Part shown: positions 36,078 to 45,093 of the stretch, in pieces
Layout of the letters: each line of letters opens with the position of its first letter
How positions within the stretch are numbered: position 1 is the first letter of the stretch
Origin: Nonlabens spongiae
Lineage (GTDB): Bacteria > Bacteroidota > Bacteroidia > Flavobacteriales > Flavobacteriaceae
Direction of reading: 5' to 3'
DNA: 64,000 nt
NCBI RefSeq assembly: GCF_002117125.1
Contig: NZ_CP019344.1
Location: 3,066,501 to 3,130,500, forward strand
The notes under the pieces: model-generated
What the model saw: only the letters and a program-made list of their open reading frames with translations
The model's database searches: none
Told to the model about the DNA's origin: nothing
Made by a program: the position numbers and the translations under genes

Positions 36078-37550
36078 AGGAGCATCCTCTTCGTGATATT
36101 CTTCCTCATCTTCTAGTTGAGTCTCACACCCGAATAGGTTGTGGGACTCAATCAATTCTGGAATACCTTCTGGCACCATATCTTTCCAACCCTCTTCGCC
36201 ATTTTCAATCATTCTGAGAACCTCACGAGAGAAAATATGTAAAATTTCAGAATCATAATCTTCTAGATCCTTGAGTTTACCATTGTATTTGAAGAACTTG
36301 TAAAGCTCTTTCATACGTGGATGCACCTTTAGGTTTTCACTAGTCGTAAGTTCTCCTGTTTCAGGATCTTTAAGTGGGTATAGGTAAACTCTCAGATCTT
36401 TAAAGAATAATTTTCCAAACGCTTCAAGAATCCCTCCACTTAGGTGCGTGTAATATTTTGTGTCAAAAACATCAATAAGGTTATTGACCCCCATTACGAG
36501 ACCTATTCGCTCCTTAGTATAATTATTCAGATACTCAACCAGTCGATAATACTCTTTGAAATTAGAAATCATCACCGTCTGTCCTAATGAACAAAGCAGT
36601 TCAGCTCTATGCAAGAAATCTTCTTCATCAATCTCCCCACTAGCGCGCAGATTAGAAAGCGTGATTTCAAAAAGTGTCTCTAGTTTTTCTTCCTTGACTG
36701 TACCTGATTTTAAAAATCTGCGACGAGCAGTTTCATACATGTCCATGTTTACCTTAGTTACTGGTCTAAAGCTACCTCTTAGAGCAAGGACATTTTTCTT
36801 ATAAAGGATCTTTGCACTCAGAATATTATTCCCATCTGGACCAAACATTACCGCCTCGGTCATACCGTTTTTGATCAACTGAAGACTCATCAAACGATTG
36901 TCCACATCTTTGAAGATAGGACCTTCAAAATTGATCATATCAATCTCGATCTTATCCTTGTCGATATGATCATATAAATATTGGAGCAATTTTTTAGGTT
37001 GATCGTGTTTGTAAAAGGCACCGTAAATAAGATTAGTACCTAATATTCCTAAGGTATTTTGCTGCAATCGAGCATCACGTTCTTTGAACCTAACATGTAA
37101 TACAATTTCAGAAAACTCTTCTTCTGGATTGACCTGAAAGCGTATACCTAGCCATCCATGCCCCATGTAACGTTTGGCAAAATCAATGGTTGCGACTGTA
37201 TTTGCGTAGGTAAAGAATAGTTTGGTCGGGTGTTTCTCTCGAGATAGGCGCTCTTCAATAAGACCCATTTCGTACTGAAGCATTTTTCTCAATCTTGCTT
37301 CAGTGACATAACGACCGTCATCCTGAATGCCATAAACGGCGTCAGAGAAATCTTTGTCGTATGCGCTCATCGCTTTGGCTATGGTTCCAGAAGCTCCTCC
37401 AGCTCTAAAAAAGTTCCGAACAGTTTCTTGTCCTGCACCTATCTCTGCAAATGTGCCGTAGATGTTCTGGTTCAGGTTGATACGTAAAGCTTTGTTTTTA
37501 ATAGAAGGGACAGACTCAAAATCGTGATCGCCTAATAGACTTATACCCAT
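36072..37550 (-). CDS. Large conserved protein of unknown function
   Basis: A 492-residue soluble protein. I start at ATG 37550 (MGISLLGDHDFESVPSIKNK), because the upstream 49 codons lack a typical N-terminus and overlap the divergent MBL gene. Conserved-looking blocks are NIYGTFAEIGAGQETVRNFF, GGASGTIAKAMSAYDKDFSD and TEAVMFGPDGNNI. I remember homologues carrying conflicting automatic labels, including nicotinate-nucleotide adenylyltransferase and TonB-dependent receptor; I see no motif for either (no HxGH, no plug). The C-terminus is strongly acidic. Tail-to-tail overlap of 6 bp with bcp. Function unknown. Confidence 0.75.
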   Translation of the reverse strand: MGISLLGDHDFESVPSIKNKALRINLNQNIYGTFAEIGAGQETVRNFFRAGGASGTIAKAMSAYDKDFSDAVYGIQDDGRYVTEARLRKMLQYEMGLIEERLSREKHPTKLFFTYANTVATIDFAKRYMGHGWLGIRFQVNPEEEFSEIVLHVRFKERDARLQQNTLGILGTNLIYGAFYKHDQPKKLLQYLYDHIDKDKIEIDMINFEGPIFKDVDNRLMSLQLIKNGMTEAVMFGPDGNNILSAKILYKKNVLALRGSFRPVTKVNMDMYETARRRFLKSGTVKEEKLETLFEITLSNLRASGEIDEEDFLHRAELLCSLGQTVMISNFKEYYRLVEYLNNYTKERIGLVMGVNNLIDVFDTKYYTHLSGGILEAFGKLFFKDLRVYLYPLKDPETGELTTSENLKVHPRMKELYKFFKYNGKLKDLEDYDSEILHIFSREVLRMIENGEEGWKDMVPEGIPELIESHNLFGCETQLEDEEEYHEEDAPL

Positions 37551-37632
37551 GAGAATAATTTGAACGGTGTATACAAAGGTAAATAACCGCCTAGCCACAT
37601 GAAAAATTATCAATACTTTTAACCTAAGATTT

Positions 37633-38406
37633 ATGGAGCTGGAATTTACTTTTTTAGGTACAGGTACATCACAGGGTATTCCCATAATAGGAAGCAATCA
37701 TCCAGTATGTTTAAGCGCTGATCCTAAGGATAAAAGACTTCGGGTAAGTGGACTTATCAAAATAAACGGAGTCAACATCGTCATTGATTGTGGTCCAGAT
37801 TTCAGACAACAAATGCTTAGTAATCACGTCGATCGTTTAGACGCTGTGCTATTTACCCATGAGCATGCTGATCATACTGCCGGTCTTGATGATTTAAGAC
37901 CATTTTATTTTAGGCAAGGAGATCTGGATTGCTATATGACAGAGCGTGTGAAAAAATCTCTTGAAGAGCGATTCCAGTACATTTTTACCACTGTTGATAA
38001 ATATCCGGGTGTAGCAAATCTAGATGTACATGTTTTTGATGAAGATCCTTTTCAAGTGGGAGATGTACAAATAATTCCCATAGAAGCAGATCACGGCTAT
38101 CTACCTGTTCACGGTTTTAGAATTGCGGATTTTGCTTACATGACAGATGTAAAGAAGATTCCATCCTACTCCATGAAAAGACTTAGGGGTCTAGACGTTC
38201 TGGTAATCAATGCTCTTAGAGAAGAAGCTCACAACAGCCATCTTAATCTTGAGGAAGCATTAGAACTTGTAAGCAGGCTCAAGCCTAAACGTACTTACTT
38301 TACACACATTAGTCACCATTTAGGGTTTCATCAAGAAGTACAGGAAAGACTACCTGAAAATATCTATCTCGCATACGATAACTTAAAAATCACATCACCT
38401 AATTGA
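37633..38406 (+). CDS. PhnP-like MBL-fold metallo-hydrolase
   Basis: A 257-residue metallo-beta-lactamase-fold hydrolase. FLGTGTSQGIP at the N-terminus and the metal motif HEHADHTAGLDDLRPF are typical of the PhnP phosphodiesterase branch. Later ligands appear in EADHG, YMTDVKK and FTHISHHLG. It probably cleaves cyclic or linear phosphodiesters; the substrate cannot be read from sequence. The next gene starts 1 bp after its stop, so they form an operon. Divergent from the unknown gene at 36072. Confidence 0.87.
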   Translation: MELEFTFLGTGTSQGIPIIGSNHPVCLSADPKDKRLRVSGLIKINGVNIVIDCGPDFRQQMLSNHVDRLDAVLFTHEHADHTAGLDDLRPFYFRQGDLDCYMTERVKKSLEERFQYIFTTVDKYPGVANLDVHVFDEDPFQVGDVQIIPIEADHGYLPVHGFRIADFAYMTDVKKIPSYSMKRLRGLDVLVINALREEAHNSHLNLEEALELVSRLKPKRTYFTHISHHLGFHQEVQERLPENIYLAYDNLKITSPN

Positions 38407-38407
38407 T

Positions 38408-38911
38408 ATGAGAAAACATTTATATCTCTACTTATTCATTTTTGCTTCATTAATAGCTCTTGTATTTTACATTAATGGGAGAAAATATCAAGAAAAACTA
38501 GAGCAGCAAGTTGCAGAACTCCGAGAAGATATTGAAGAGAATAAACAACAATCTGGATCGACAGAAAGTTCATTACCTACAACTGGCGTGGAGCATCCAT
38601 TCACACTAGCCTTCAACCCAGAAGCTGAGGAATACTTATATGATATGGATCTAACCACTCAAGAAGTAGAGCAGCAGGTAATGGATAAATTGCTGGAGCT
38701 TAATCTCAATGAGGGCGGTAACCCACTTATTCCTTACACCGGCGCGGGTCGCGGTTTCCAGATCAGCAATTCGTTTTTAGTCAATCACAAATGGGTTCTT
38801 GTGAATTTTTACGATGGCGATCAGTGGGGCGAGGCCATGATTCAGTATGATATCGATGCAGATAAAAATGTAGAGTTGAGTACGATTAAAGCTTTACTAT
38901 ATCTCAATTAA
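38408..38911 (+). CDS. N-terminally anchored extracytoplasmic protein, family unknown
   Basis: A 167-residue protein with one N-terminal transmembrane helix (4-23, HLYLYLFIFASLIALVFYIN). A short coiled coil follows (EKLEQQVAELREDIEENK), then a Ser/Thr linker and a compact C-terminal domain of about 100 residues (TNSF-like core near GAGRGFQISNSFLV and NHKWVLVNFYDGDQWGEA). It starts 1 bp after the MBL hydrolase stop and is surely co-transcribed with it. No known family recognised, though it appears well formed and probably conserved in related bacteria. Confidence 0.72.
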   Translation: MRKHLYLYLFIFASLIALVFYINGRKYQEKLEQQVAELREDIEENKQQSGSTESSLPTTGVEHPFTLAFNPEAEEYLYDMDLTTQEVEQQVMDKLLELNLNEGGNPLIPYTGAGRGFQISNSFLVNHKWVLVNFYDGDQWGEAMIQYDIDADKNVELSTIKALLYLN

Positions 38912-38915
38912 ATAC

Positions 38916-39587
38916 CTAAATGCGCTCCTCCAGCCACTTTTTCATGTCATAGAAGTTGTCTCTCGCAACGCCATGACCCGCAGGATAATCTTTAAAAACA
39001 TAATCGGCGCGGGCTTCGTCCATGAGTGGAATGGCCTTTTTTGCCCAGTCAAAAGGTATCACTTGATCCATGGTTCCGTGACTTATGAAGTAGTTTGTGG
39101 GGTTCTCGCTTTCGCGAAAGCGTGCATTCAACCCTGCTCTGTCCTCAACAAGATCTTCGTTCACATAACCACTCATCGCAACTACGTTTTTGAACAAATT
39201 GGGATCTGAAAGACTCAAAGCGTAGGAGAGTATCGCACCCTGACTGAAACCGAGAATGTTCAAATTTTCAGGATCGATATCATAGGCAGTTTTGAGCTCA
39301 TCAACAAATGTTCTAATAAGCTGCATGCTCTTGCGAGCTTGATCCAAATCACTGAACTTACCACCAGCTGCATCAAAATTAATCGCATACCAAGCAGCTC
39401 CATAAGGCGGCAGGTCGTAAGGCGCTCTGGCGCTCACAATAAATATACCCTCATCCAGCTCTGGTGAGAAGGAAAAAAGATCATCCTCATTACTGCCGTA
39501 TCCATGCAATAGCAGGAGCAAAGGCGCGTTTTCTTGATTTGCAGGTCTTATACGATGTTGTAAACTTAAATTATTCGTGTCTGTCAT
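38916..39587 (-). CDS. Phospholipase/carboxylesterase-type alpha/beta hydrolase
   Basis: A 223-residue serine hydrolase. The nucleophile elbow GFSQGA, the oxyanion region HGYGSNEDDLF, catalytic Asp in SHGTMDQVIPF and His in PAGHGVARD make a complete triad. It resembles the acyl-protein thioesterase/carboxylesterase family. Last gene of a probable seven-gene minus-strand operon; its start overlaps the preceding stop by 4 bp. A palindrome copy at 39107-39122 is read in frame as ARFRESENP. It acts in the cytoplasm; there is no signal peptide. Confidence 0.88.
   Translation of the reverse strand: MTDTNNLSLQHRIRPANQENAPLLLLLHGYGSNEDDLFSFSPELDEGIFIVSARAPYDLPPYGAAWYAINFDAAGGKFSDLDQARKSMQLIRTFVDELKTAYDIDPENLNILGFSQGAILSYALSLSDPNLFKNVVAMSGYVNEDLVEDRAGLNARFRESENPTNYFISHGTMDQVIPFDWAKKAIPLMDEARADYVFKDYPAGHGVARDNFYDMKKWLEERI
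39107..39122. repeat. 16-bp palindrome inside the esterase gene
   Basis: Perfect CGCTTTCGCGAAAGCG, read as RFRES on the minus strand. Confidence 0.9.
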
Positions 39588-39934
39588 TTTATGAAACTAA
39601 ACCATTTTTGAAATGCCGCACCCACCACTGGTAATTCATCTTTTTGATTGCGTACCACGCTCATGAGCCCTAGCATTGCCATGATAACCACTAGAAAGAT
39701 GATCACAAAGGCTAACCAATAGGCATTATCAGGAATTACTCCAGCAAAAATGCTCAAAAATAGGGCGATACAAGCAATACCTAGCATCTGTCTTATGTGG
39801 AAGGATACAAACTCGTTGTTACGATCATTGTTAAGAATGACGGCTACTCCCAGAACTGCTATGAATAATATGAAATGTATAAACAAGAGCAGCGAACTCA
39901 AATAAGCCAGCATAGCGATATTTTTATCTTTCAT
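39584..39934 (-). CDS. Small four-helix membrane protein (DUF4870-like)
   Basis: A 116-residue membrane protein with hydrophobic segments at about 7-31, 50-66 and 70-93. The pattern IAMLAYLSSLL at the start and FVSFHIRQMLG before the second segment resembles the DUF4870/Tic20-like small membrane proteins. It sits 2 bp after the dihydroorotase-like gene and overlaps the esterase start by 4 bp. Function unknown. Confidence 0.72.
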   Translation of the reverse strand: MKDKNIAMLAYLSSLLLFIHFILFIAVLGVAVILNNDRNNEFVSFHIRQMLGIACIALFLSIFAGVIPDNAYWLAFVIIFLVVIMAMLGLMSVVRNQKDELPVVGAAFQKWFSFIK

Positions 39935-39936
39935 GA

Positions 39937-41187
39937 TTAAAAATTGAATTGTGAAGCCTTGCCATTTATCGTTCCCAGAACTTTTCCTTTACACTGAAGT
40001 CCTATAGCCGCCGCATTTTTAGACTCAGAAAGAATGTTCTTTTTCTCAAACTTATAATTGGTTTCTGGATCAAATAAGGTTATGACCGCCTTGCTGTTTT
40101 CTCTTATTTCTGAACGTGCGATTCCATAAACGCTGTATGCGCTGGTGAGCAAATCGATCGTTTTTTCTAAACCTAGCTTTTCATTACTCAGTCCAAAAAC
40201 GCTTTCTAAACCTATGCTACCCGCAGTAGCTTGGTCAAACTCCACATCTTTATGCTCAATATTGAGCGGTATGTGGTCGCTCGTAACCATATCAATCGTG
40301 CCATCTGAAATAAAATCCTTGAATTTTGAAACAGATTTTTTACTTCTCAACGGCGGCAGCAACTTATAATTAGTGTTGAAGTCTTCTAATGCTGAACTGT
40401 CTAATACCAAATGATGTGCAGAGATCGAGCAAGTGATTTTTAATCCTTGAGCTTTTGCATTTCTAATAAGTTCTAGCGACTCAATCGTACTGATGGTAGG
40501 TATGTGAAGATGCGCGTTTGTATAACGAGCGATTTCAATATCACGTGCCACTTGTAACGATTCCGCCAGAGCAGGTTGCGATTTGATACCCAAATGTATG
40601 GTCGTAGAATCTTCATTTACCATTCCCTGACCCGCAATAGCATTATGTACAGGATAGGAATGTACAATTCCATCGAAGCTTTTTGTGTATTGAAGCGCAA
40701 TCTTAAGCAAATTTGCGTTTAAGATGCTCTTTTTGAAATCGTAGAAACCTGCACAACCCGCCTCATGCATATCAAACAGTTCTGCGAGATGTTCTCCATC
40801 TTGATTTAAGGTAAGGCTGCCTAATGGATGAACATCAACCAGTTTGTTTTTATATAGACTTTTTAAAGATCTAATTCCAGCGGCATTCTCTGGGTTGGGC
40901 TGGTTATTTGCATTAAGCAAAATGCTGGTAAATCCGCTTTTTGAGGCTGTCGCCAATCCATTTTTTATAGACTGACGCTCTTCATGACCCGGCGCTCCAA
41001 AACTCACACTGCTGTCTATCCAGCCTATACTCACATGTAGATTCTCATGCTCTATGATTTGAGCATCCTCAGCAGATAAATTATTGCCGATTTCTTTAAT
41101 GATTCCCTGATCTATTAAAATGTCTTTTTTGCTATTATGATGATCAGATGCGGAATCAACGATGTGTGCATTTTTGAGAAGGATCAT
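39937..41187 (-). CDS. Dihydroorotase-like amidohydrolase lacking the HxH metal motif
   Basis: A 416-residue amidohydrolase-fold protein matching the Bacteroidota dihydroorotase group. Active dihydroorotases of this type have DxHxH at the first strand; here the aligned residues are D58-S-S-V-S62, so both His ligands are gone. The C-terminal TSDHIPLNIEHK and HLHIPTISTIES are retained. It may be a structural or regulatory pyrimidine-pathway subunit, as are known inactive PyrC homologues, or have another function. Its start overlaps the BatA-like gene stop by 4 bp. A genuine dihydroorotase would have to lie elsewhere; none is in the window. Confidence 0.8.
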   Translation of the reverse strand: MILLKNAHIVDSASDHHNSKKDILIDQGIIKEIGNNLSAEDAQIIEHENLHVSIGWIDSSVSFGAPGHEERQSIKNGLATASKSGFTSILLNANNQPNPENAAGIRSLKSLYKNKLVDVHPLGSLTLNQDGEHLAELFDMHEAGCAGFYDFKKSILNANLLKIALQYTKSFDGIVHSYPVHNAIAGQGMVNEDSTTIHLGIKSQPALAESLQVARDIEIARYTNAHLHIPTISTIESLELIRNAKAQGLKITCSISAHHLVLDSSALEDFNTNYKLLPPLRSKKSVSKFKDFISDGTIDMVTSDHIPLNIEHKDVEFDQATAGSIGLESVFGLSNEKLGLEKTIDLLTSAYSVYGIARSEIRENSKAVITLFDPETNYKFEKKNILSESKNAAAIGLQCKGKVLGTINGKASQFNF

Positions 41188-43064
41188 TTCAGGTATTTTA
41201 AAATCAGGATTTCACAAATTAAGAAAAATAATGCTCCATACAGAAACCAGCGCCAGAGCGTAGTCACCTCTTCACTGGCTGCAATTTCAGTAAAGACTTC
41301 TTCTAGGTTGTTTGCTGTATTTCCGCCTAGTTGATTGTCTGAGAGGTACCTCAGCTCATTTTCAGACCTAGGATAGTTGAATGCGAGCTGTGAGACCGTG
41401 TTTTCTTCATGTATTACCTCAATAACTCCGTCATCTAGGATATCATCTTCAGTGTTGATCTGCACGTAATTAGGGTAGCTGCGCTGTCTAGGAATCAGCT
41501 CGTTATTATCAAGTTTAAATTTTACCACACCATCATCTTTTATGGAATAGGGTATCGCAATTTCTGATGGAACTCCTGTTTGAAAGTACAGTTTGGGAAG
41601 TGGCAAACTACTCATAGCCATATTATAAAAGACAGGTACGATGAGTGGCGAACTTTGAAAGTTTGTATTTTCAACATTTAGCGGTGCGGTAAAGACAAAT
41701 GTATTGCCGGCTTCATATAGAAACTCGCTGCCGTCTGCATATTCTAGGATCGCATTACCCGCACTGACCCTTGCCGATTTTTGAACGCTGGGATATTGAA
41801 AATTACTTACCCTTTTATTGAAAACATCGCTCATGACGGGATGGTCGTAATTGATACGAGTGATGTTTTTTTCTAATTCAACCATTTGAAAATTACGGGT
41901 CAGTCCACCTGTGACACCATTTTCGTTTGGAATAAAAATAATCTTACCGCCATTTGAAGTAAAAGCGTTGAGCTCACGTTTCAAAGATGCCGGTATGGTT
42001 TCCAATTCATTTAAAACTACTAGATTCTGATCCTTGATCAGGTTGTAATTCAGGTCTTTCAATCGATAGGCGGCATATTCAAATGGTCGGCCTTTAAAAA
42101 TTCTATTTATAAAACCGCTTTCTGCACCGTTTATGGATAGGACTTTGATCTGACTGGAAGTATCATAAGCCAGGTAAAATTCATTGTCAAATTTGAGTCC
42201 GTTGTCAGTTATGCTCACTTTAGCGTTAAGACCTTCATCAGCTTCTACGTCAAAAACAGCTTCACCTTCTTGATCTTCTAAAGTCACGCTCGTCTTAGCC
42301 AGCAATAGATTTTTGTTGAACAATGAAACAGTTACCGGTTGCTCAAGGTCATAATTTGAAGAAATAGTCACTCCCAGTTGAACAGAACTATTGACACGCT
42401 TTTTTACAAAAACACTATCGATACTTAAGTTGTTAGTCTCCTGCGGCACATAACGAACCATTTTGAGATCACCGGTGAAGGTTGAGTCAGCTACCGCGCC
42501 ATTCAATCGCTGAAAATCGCTCAATAGGATCAAACGCACGGCATCACTGTTTGCCAAAGTTCCGGCTTTGAGCTTCACTTGGGATAAGCTGTAAGATTCA
42601 CTGGTATGACCTAATTTCAAAATCTGATTGGTCAGGCTTTGTCTCGTCTCATACCTAAAAACTTGATCGTTTGTGAAAACTGTGACTTCTCGATCTGCGT
42701 CTAGCGATGATAGCAGATCGGTCACTGCGACGTTGAGCAAAGTTCCCTCGCTGCCCTGGGTCTGCATCGAGAAGCTATTGTCAAGATAAATGATAGTCTC
42801 TGTTTGCTCGCTATTTTGATCTTCTGCAGGCAGGAAAGGTTGCGCAAATGCAAGAACCAGACAAGTGACGACTAATAATCGCGCGAGAAGGGATAGCCAT
42901 TTTTTGAGCTGGCGGCTCTTTCGGGTTTGGCTGATGAGCGGTTTGAGGAAGGCAACATTAGTAAACTCTCTTTTTTTAAACCTACGTAACTGAAAAAGGT
43001 GAACTATAATCGGTACGATCAGAAAGAATAATCCGTAAAGTAGGTGCGGGTGTTTAAAAACCAT
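41184..43064 (-). CDS. BatA-domain (aerotolerance regulator N-terminal) membrane protein
   Basis: A 626-residue protein. It begins with the BatA N-terminal motif HPHLLYGLFFLIVPIIVHLF followed by RRFKKREFTNVAFL, and a second transmembrane helix near 60-77. A von Willebrand-like start follows (IIYLDNSFSMQTQG, a DxSxS-type MIDAS). A long extracytoplasmic beta-rich region leads to a final transmembrane helix (WRWFLYGALFFLICEILILK). Such proteins are common in Bacteroidota, often beside a dihydroorotase gene as here. Overlaps that gene by 4 bp. Role in envelope stress or a peptidase complex is possible but unproven. Confidence 0.85.
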   Translation of the reverse strand: MVFKHPHLLYGLFFLIVPIIVHLFQLRRFKKREFTNVAFLKPLISQTRKSRQLKKWLSLLARLLVVTCLVLAFAQPFLPAEDQNSEQTETIIYLDNSFSMQTQGSEGTLLNVAVTDLLSSLDADREVTVFTNDQVFRYETRQSLTNQILKLGHTSESYSLSQVKLKAGTLANSDAVRLILLSDFQRLNGAVADSTFTGDLKMVRYVPQETNNLSIDSVFVKKRVNSSVQLGVTISSNYDLEQPVTVSLFNKNLLLAKTSVTLEDQEGEAVFDVEADEGLNAKVSITDNGLKFDNEFYLAYDTSSQIKVLSINGAESGFINRIFKGRPFEYAAYRLKDLNYNLIKDQNLVVLNELETIPASLKRELNAFTSNGGKIIFIPNENGVTGGLTRNFQMVELEKNITRINYDHPVMSDVFNKRVSNFQYPSVQKSARVSAGNAILEYADGSEFLYEAGNTFVFTAPLNVENTNFQSSPLIVPVFYNMAMSSLPLPKLYFQTGVPSEIAIPYSIKDDGVVKFKLDNNELIPRQRSYPNYVQINTEDDILDDGVIEVIHEENTVSQLAFNYPRSENELRYLSDNQLGGNTANNLEEVFTEIAASEEVTTLWRWFLYGALFFLICEILILKYLK

Positions 43065-43138
43065 TCAAAAGATCACTTTGCCAAAGATAGTAGAGTTCGC
43101 CAGCCTAAACAAGATGACAGACGTATCTTCAACGATCA

Positions 43139-43909
43139 TTACAACTCTCTAAATGCACCTAATCCGAAAAGTGCAAAATCATATTTTACGGGATCTTCAG
43201 GATCCATTTTCCGCAGTTGCTTGTCCAGTTCAGCGACGGCCTTTGCGTCGTTTTGTTTGCGTTTGAGCAACTTCAATTTACGCGCGATGTTACCGGTATG
43301 TACATCCAGCGGTAAAGAAAGCGCTGAAGCCGGGATGCTGTCCCAAATCCCAAAATCCACACCCGCAAGATCTTTCCTCACCATCCATCGCAAAAACATG
43401 TTGATGCGTTTTGCGCTGCTCCCCTTCAGCGGATCGCTCACGTGTTTCTGCGTGCGTTTCTCGTGATCAATTTCAAAGAACAGCTGTTTAAAACTCGAGA
43501 TGCCTGCCTGTAGGTCGCTGTTGTTTGAATGGTACGCTTTCGCGAAAGCGGACTCCAGACCAGCATGGTTCTTATAAATGTTTTGTAGGGCTCGCATAAA
43601 AGTTCGACAATCCTGAGCGTTGAACGTGCGGTGCACAAAGCCTTCAAACCGATCCAGATCTGTAGGCTCGTGGTTCTTGATGAAGTCTGCCGGTGCGTGA
43701 TCCATGAGTTCCATCCATTTGTGGGCGTTGTTGATGATGGATTTGCGGTTGCCCCAAGAAATCGTGGCGATCAAAAAGCCCGAGATCTCAATATCTTCCT
43801 TGCTGGTAAATAGGTGCGGGATCTGAATGGGATCATGGGGGATAAAGTCTGGCACGTTGTACTGCAGCACCTTTGCGTCGAGAAATTCCTTGAGTTCGGC
43901 TTTTTTCAA
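43139..43909 (-). CDS. TIGR02757 family protein (DUF2400)
   Basis: A 256-residue soluble protein with the features of this family: FLIATISWGNRKSIINNAHK near the N-terminus, GSSAKRINMFLRWMVRKDLA in the middle and LSLPLDVHTGNIARKLKLL near the C-terminus. The last block resembles an HhH-GPD glycosylase helix arrangement with an Asp in the usual place, so a DNA-repair role has been suspected for the family, but none is shown. A palindrome copy encodes SAFAKA at 43535-43550. It is separated by 74 bp from the BatA-like gene and 38 bp from DUF2721 on the same strand. Confidence 0.85.
   Translation of the reverse strand: MKKAELKEFLDAKVLQYNVPDFIPHDPIQIPHLFTSKEDIEISGFLIATISWGNRKSIINNAHKWMELMDHAPADFIKNHEPTDLDRFEGFVHRTFNAQDCRTFMRALQNIYKNHAGLESAFAKAYHSNNSDLQAGISSFKQLFFEIDHEKRTQKHVSDPLKGSSAKRINMFLRWMVRKDLAGVDFGIWDSIPASALSLPLDVHTGNIARKLKLLKRKQNDAKAVAELDKQLRKMDPEDPVKYDFALFGLGAFREL
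43535..43550. repeat. 16-bp palindrome inside the TIGR02757 gene
   Basis: Perfect CGCTTTCGCGAAAGCG, read as AFAKA. Confidence 0.9.
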
Positions 43910-43947
43910 GAGATCATTTTTGCATTACTGAACAATTCCCATGCCGA

Positions 43948-44355
43948 TCATTTCTTCTTCAAATGCTCCTCAATATCACTGATATGATAGCCTAGCGCTT
44001 TGGTCGATATTTGAATTTCTTTAATGAGCAAAGCGAGTGAAATGATCAATAACAAAAGTGCAATACCAAAAATATAAATGGAGGCTTCTTGCTGCTCGAT
44101 GTAGATCAAAAACATGGTTAGTACGCACAACAGGAGACTGGAAATACCAAAAATTTGCATGTAGCGCGTCAAGTCCAGTCGGGACCTCAAATTCTGAATC
44201 TGTCTCAGCAAAGTCGGATCGTGGTTTTCTTTGTACCTACCGTGTAGATTCCTGATTACAGAAGCGTAAGCAAGAAACCTATTGGTATAAGCAAGCATGA
44301 TCAGAGAAATGGCTGAGAAAAGTAGGGTAGGAGTGGTGAGGGTTAGTTCTTTCAT
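43948..44355 (-). CDS. DUF2721 family membrane protein
   Basis: A 135-residue protein with an N-terminal transmembrane segment (9-25), a central cytoplasmic basic part (RNLHGRYKENHDPTLLRQIQ), then two more helices (68-86 and 92-112). The layout and the LISAISLIMLAYTNRF-like start fit DUF2721. The C-terminus is a charged tail. Part of the same-strand cluster with the LolD-like ATPase 25 bp upstream. Function unknown. Confidence 0.78.
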   Translation of the reverse strand: MKELTLTTPTLLFSAISLIMLAYTNRFLAYASVIRNLHGRYKENHDPTLLRQIQNLRSRLDLTRYMQIFGISSLLLCVLTMFLIYIEQQEASIYIFGIALLLLIISLALLIKEIQISTKALGYHISDIEEHLKKK

Positions 44356-44380
44356 ACCTTGATTTTAAATCTGAATTTAT

Positions 44381-45043
44381 TCAGTTTACTATTAGTCCAT
44401 CTACCATGGTAAGCTTGCGATCTGCCAGCTCTGCCAGCTCGTGATTGTGGGTTACAATAACAAAGGTTTGATTAAATTCTTCTCTGAGTTTAAAGATGAG
44501 GTTGTGCAGGTCATCTGCGGTATTGCTATCGAGATTTCCCGTGGGCTCATCTGCATAGATCACGCTGGGGTTGTTAATTAAAGATCTAGCCACGGCTACT
44601 CGCTGTTGCTCACCTCCTGAAAGTTCGCCGGGTTTGTGGTTATGTCTGTGGGATAGGCTCAAGATCTCAAGCAGCTCTTTGGCGCGTTTTTCCGCTTCTT
44701 GTTTTTTAGTTCCTTTGATAAATGCCGGGATACAAACGTTTTCAAGCGCGGTAAATTCTGGTAACAATTGATGAAACTGAAAAATAAAACCCAGTGATTC
44801 ATTTCTGAAACGGCTGAGTTGTTTCTGATTCAATTTATTGATATCTGTCCCATTGATGTTGAGGACTGTATTTGGATTTTTATCGGCTTGTTCGAGTGTT
44901 CCTAAAATATGTAGTAAAGTGGTTTTACCGGCGCCAGAGCTTCCTACGATGCTTACAACTTCACCCTTTTTTATCTCTAGGTCTACACCTTTGAGAACCT
45001 GAAGTTCATCAAAAGATTTAAAGACATTTCTTGCAATAATCAT
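44381..45043 (-). CDS. LolD-like ABC transporter ATPase
   Basis: A 220-residue ATP-binding subunit. Walker A is GSSGAGKT (34-41), the Q-loop lies in [16 protein letters not shown], the signature is LSGGEQQR, Walker B is [13 protein letters not shown] and the H-loop is VTHNHELA. The sequence [11 protein letters not shown] and the DEPTGNLD box fit the LolD/MacB class, which drives lipoprotein release or efflux. The permease partner is not in the neighbourhood, so it must be encoded elsewhere. First gene of the probable operon running down to 38916. Confidence 0.9.
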   Translation of the reverse strand: MIIARNVFKSFDELQVLKGVDLEIKKGEVVSIVGSSGAGKTTLLHILGTLEQADKNPNTVLNINGTDINKLNQKQLSRFRNESLGFIFQFHQLLPEFTALENVCIPAFIKGTKKQEAEKRAKELLEILSLSHRHNHKPGELSGGEQQRVAVARSLINNPSVIYADEPTGNLDSNTADDLHNLIFKLREEFNQTFVIVTHNHELAELADRKLTMVDGLIVN

Positions 45044-45093
45044 AAGTCAAATGTACCACTAATCCATTTGCGTTAAACAGTATTGCCGAGTTT

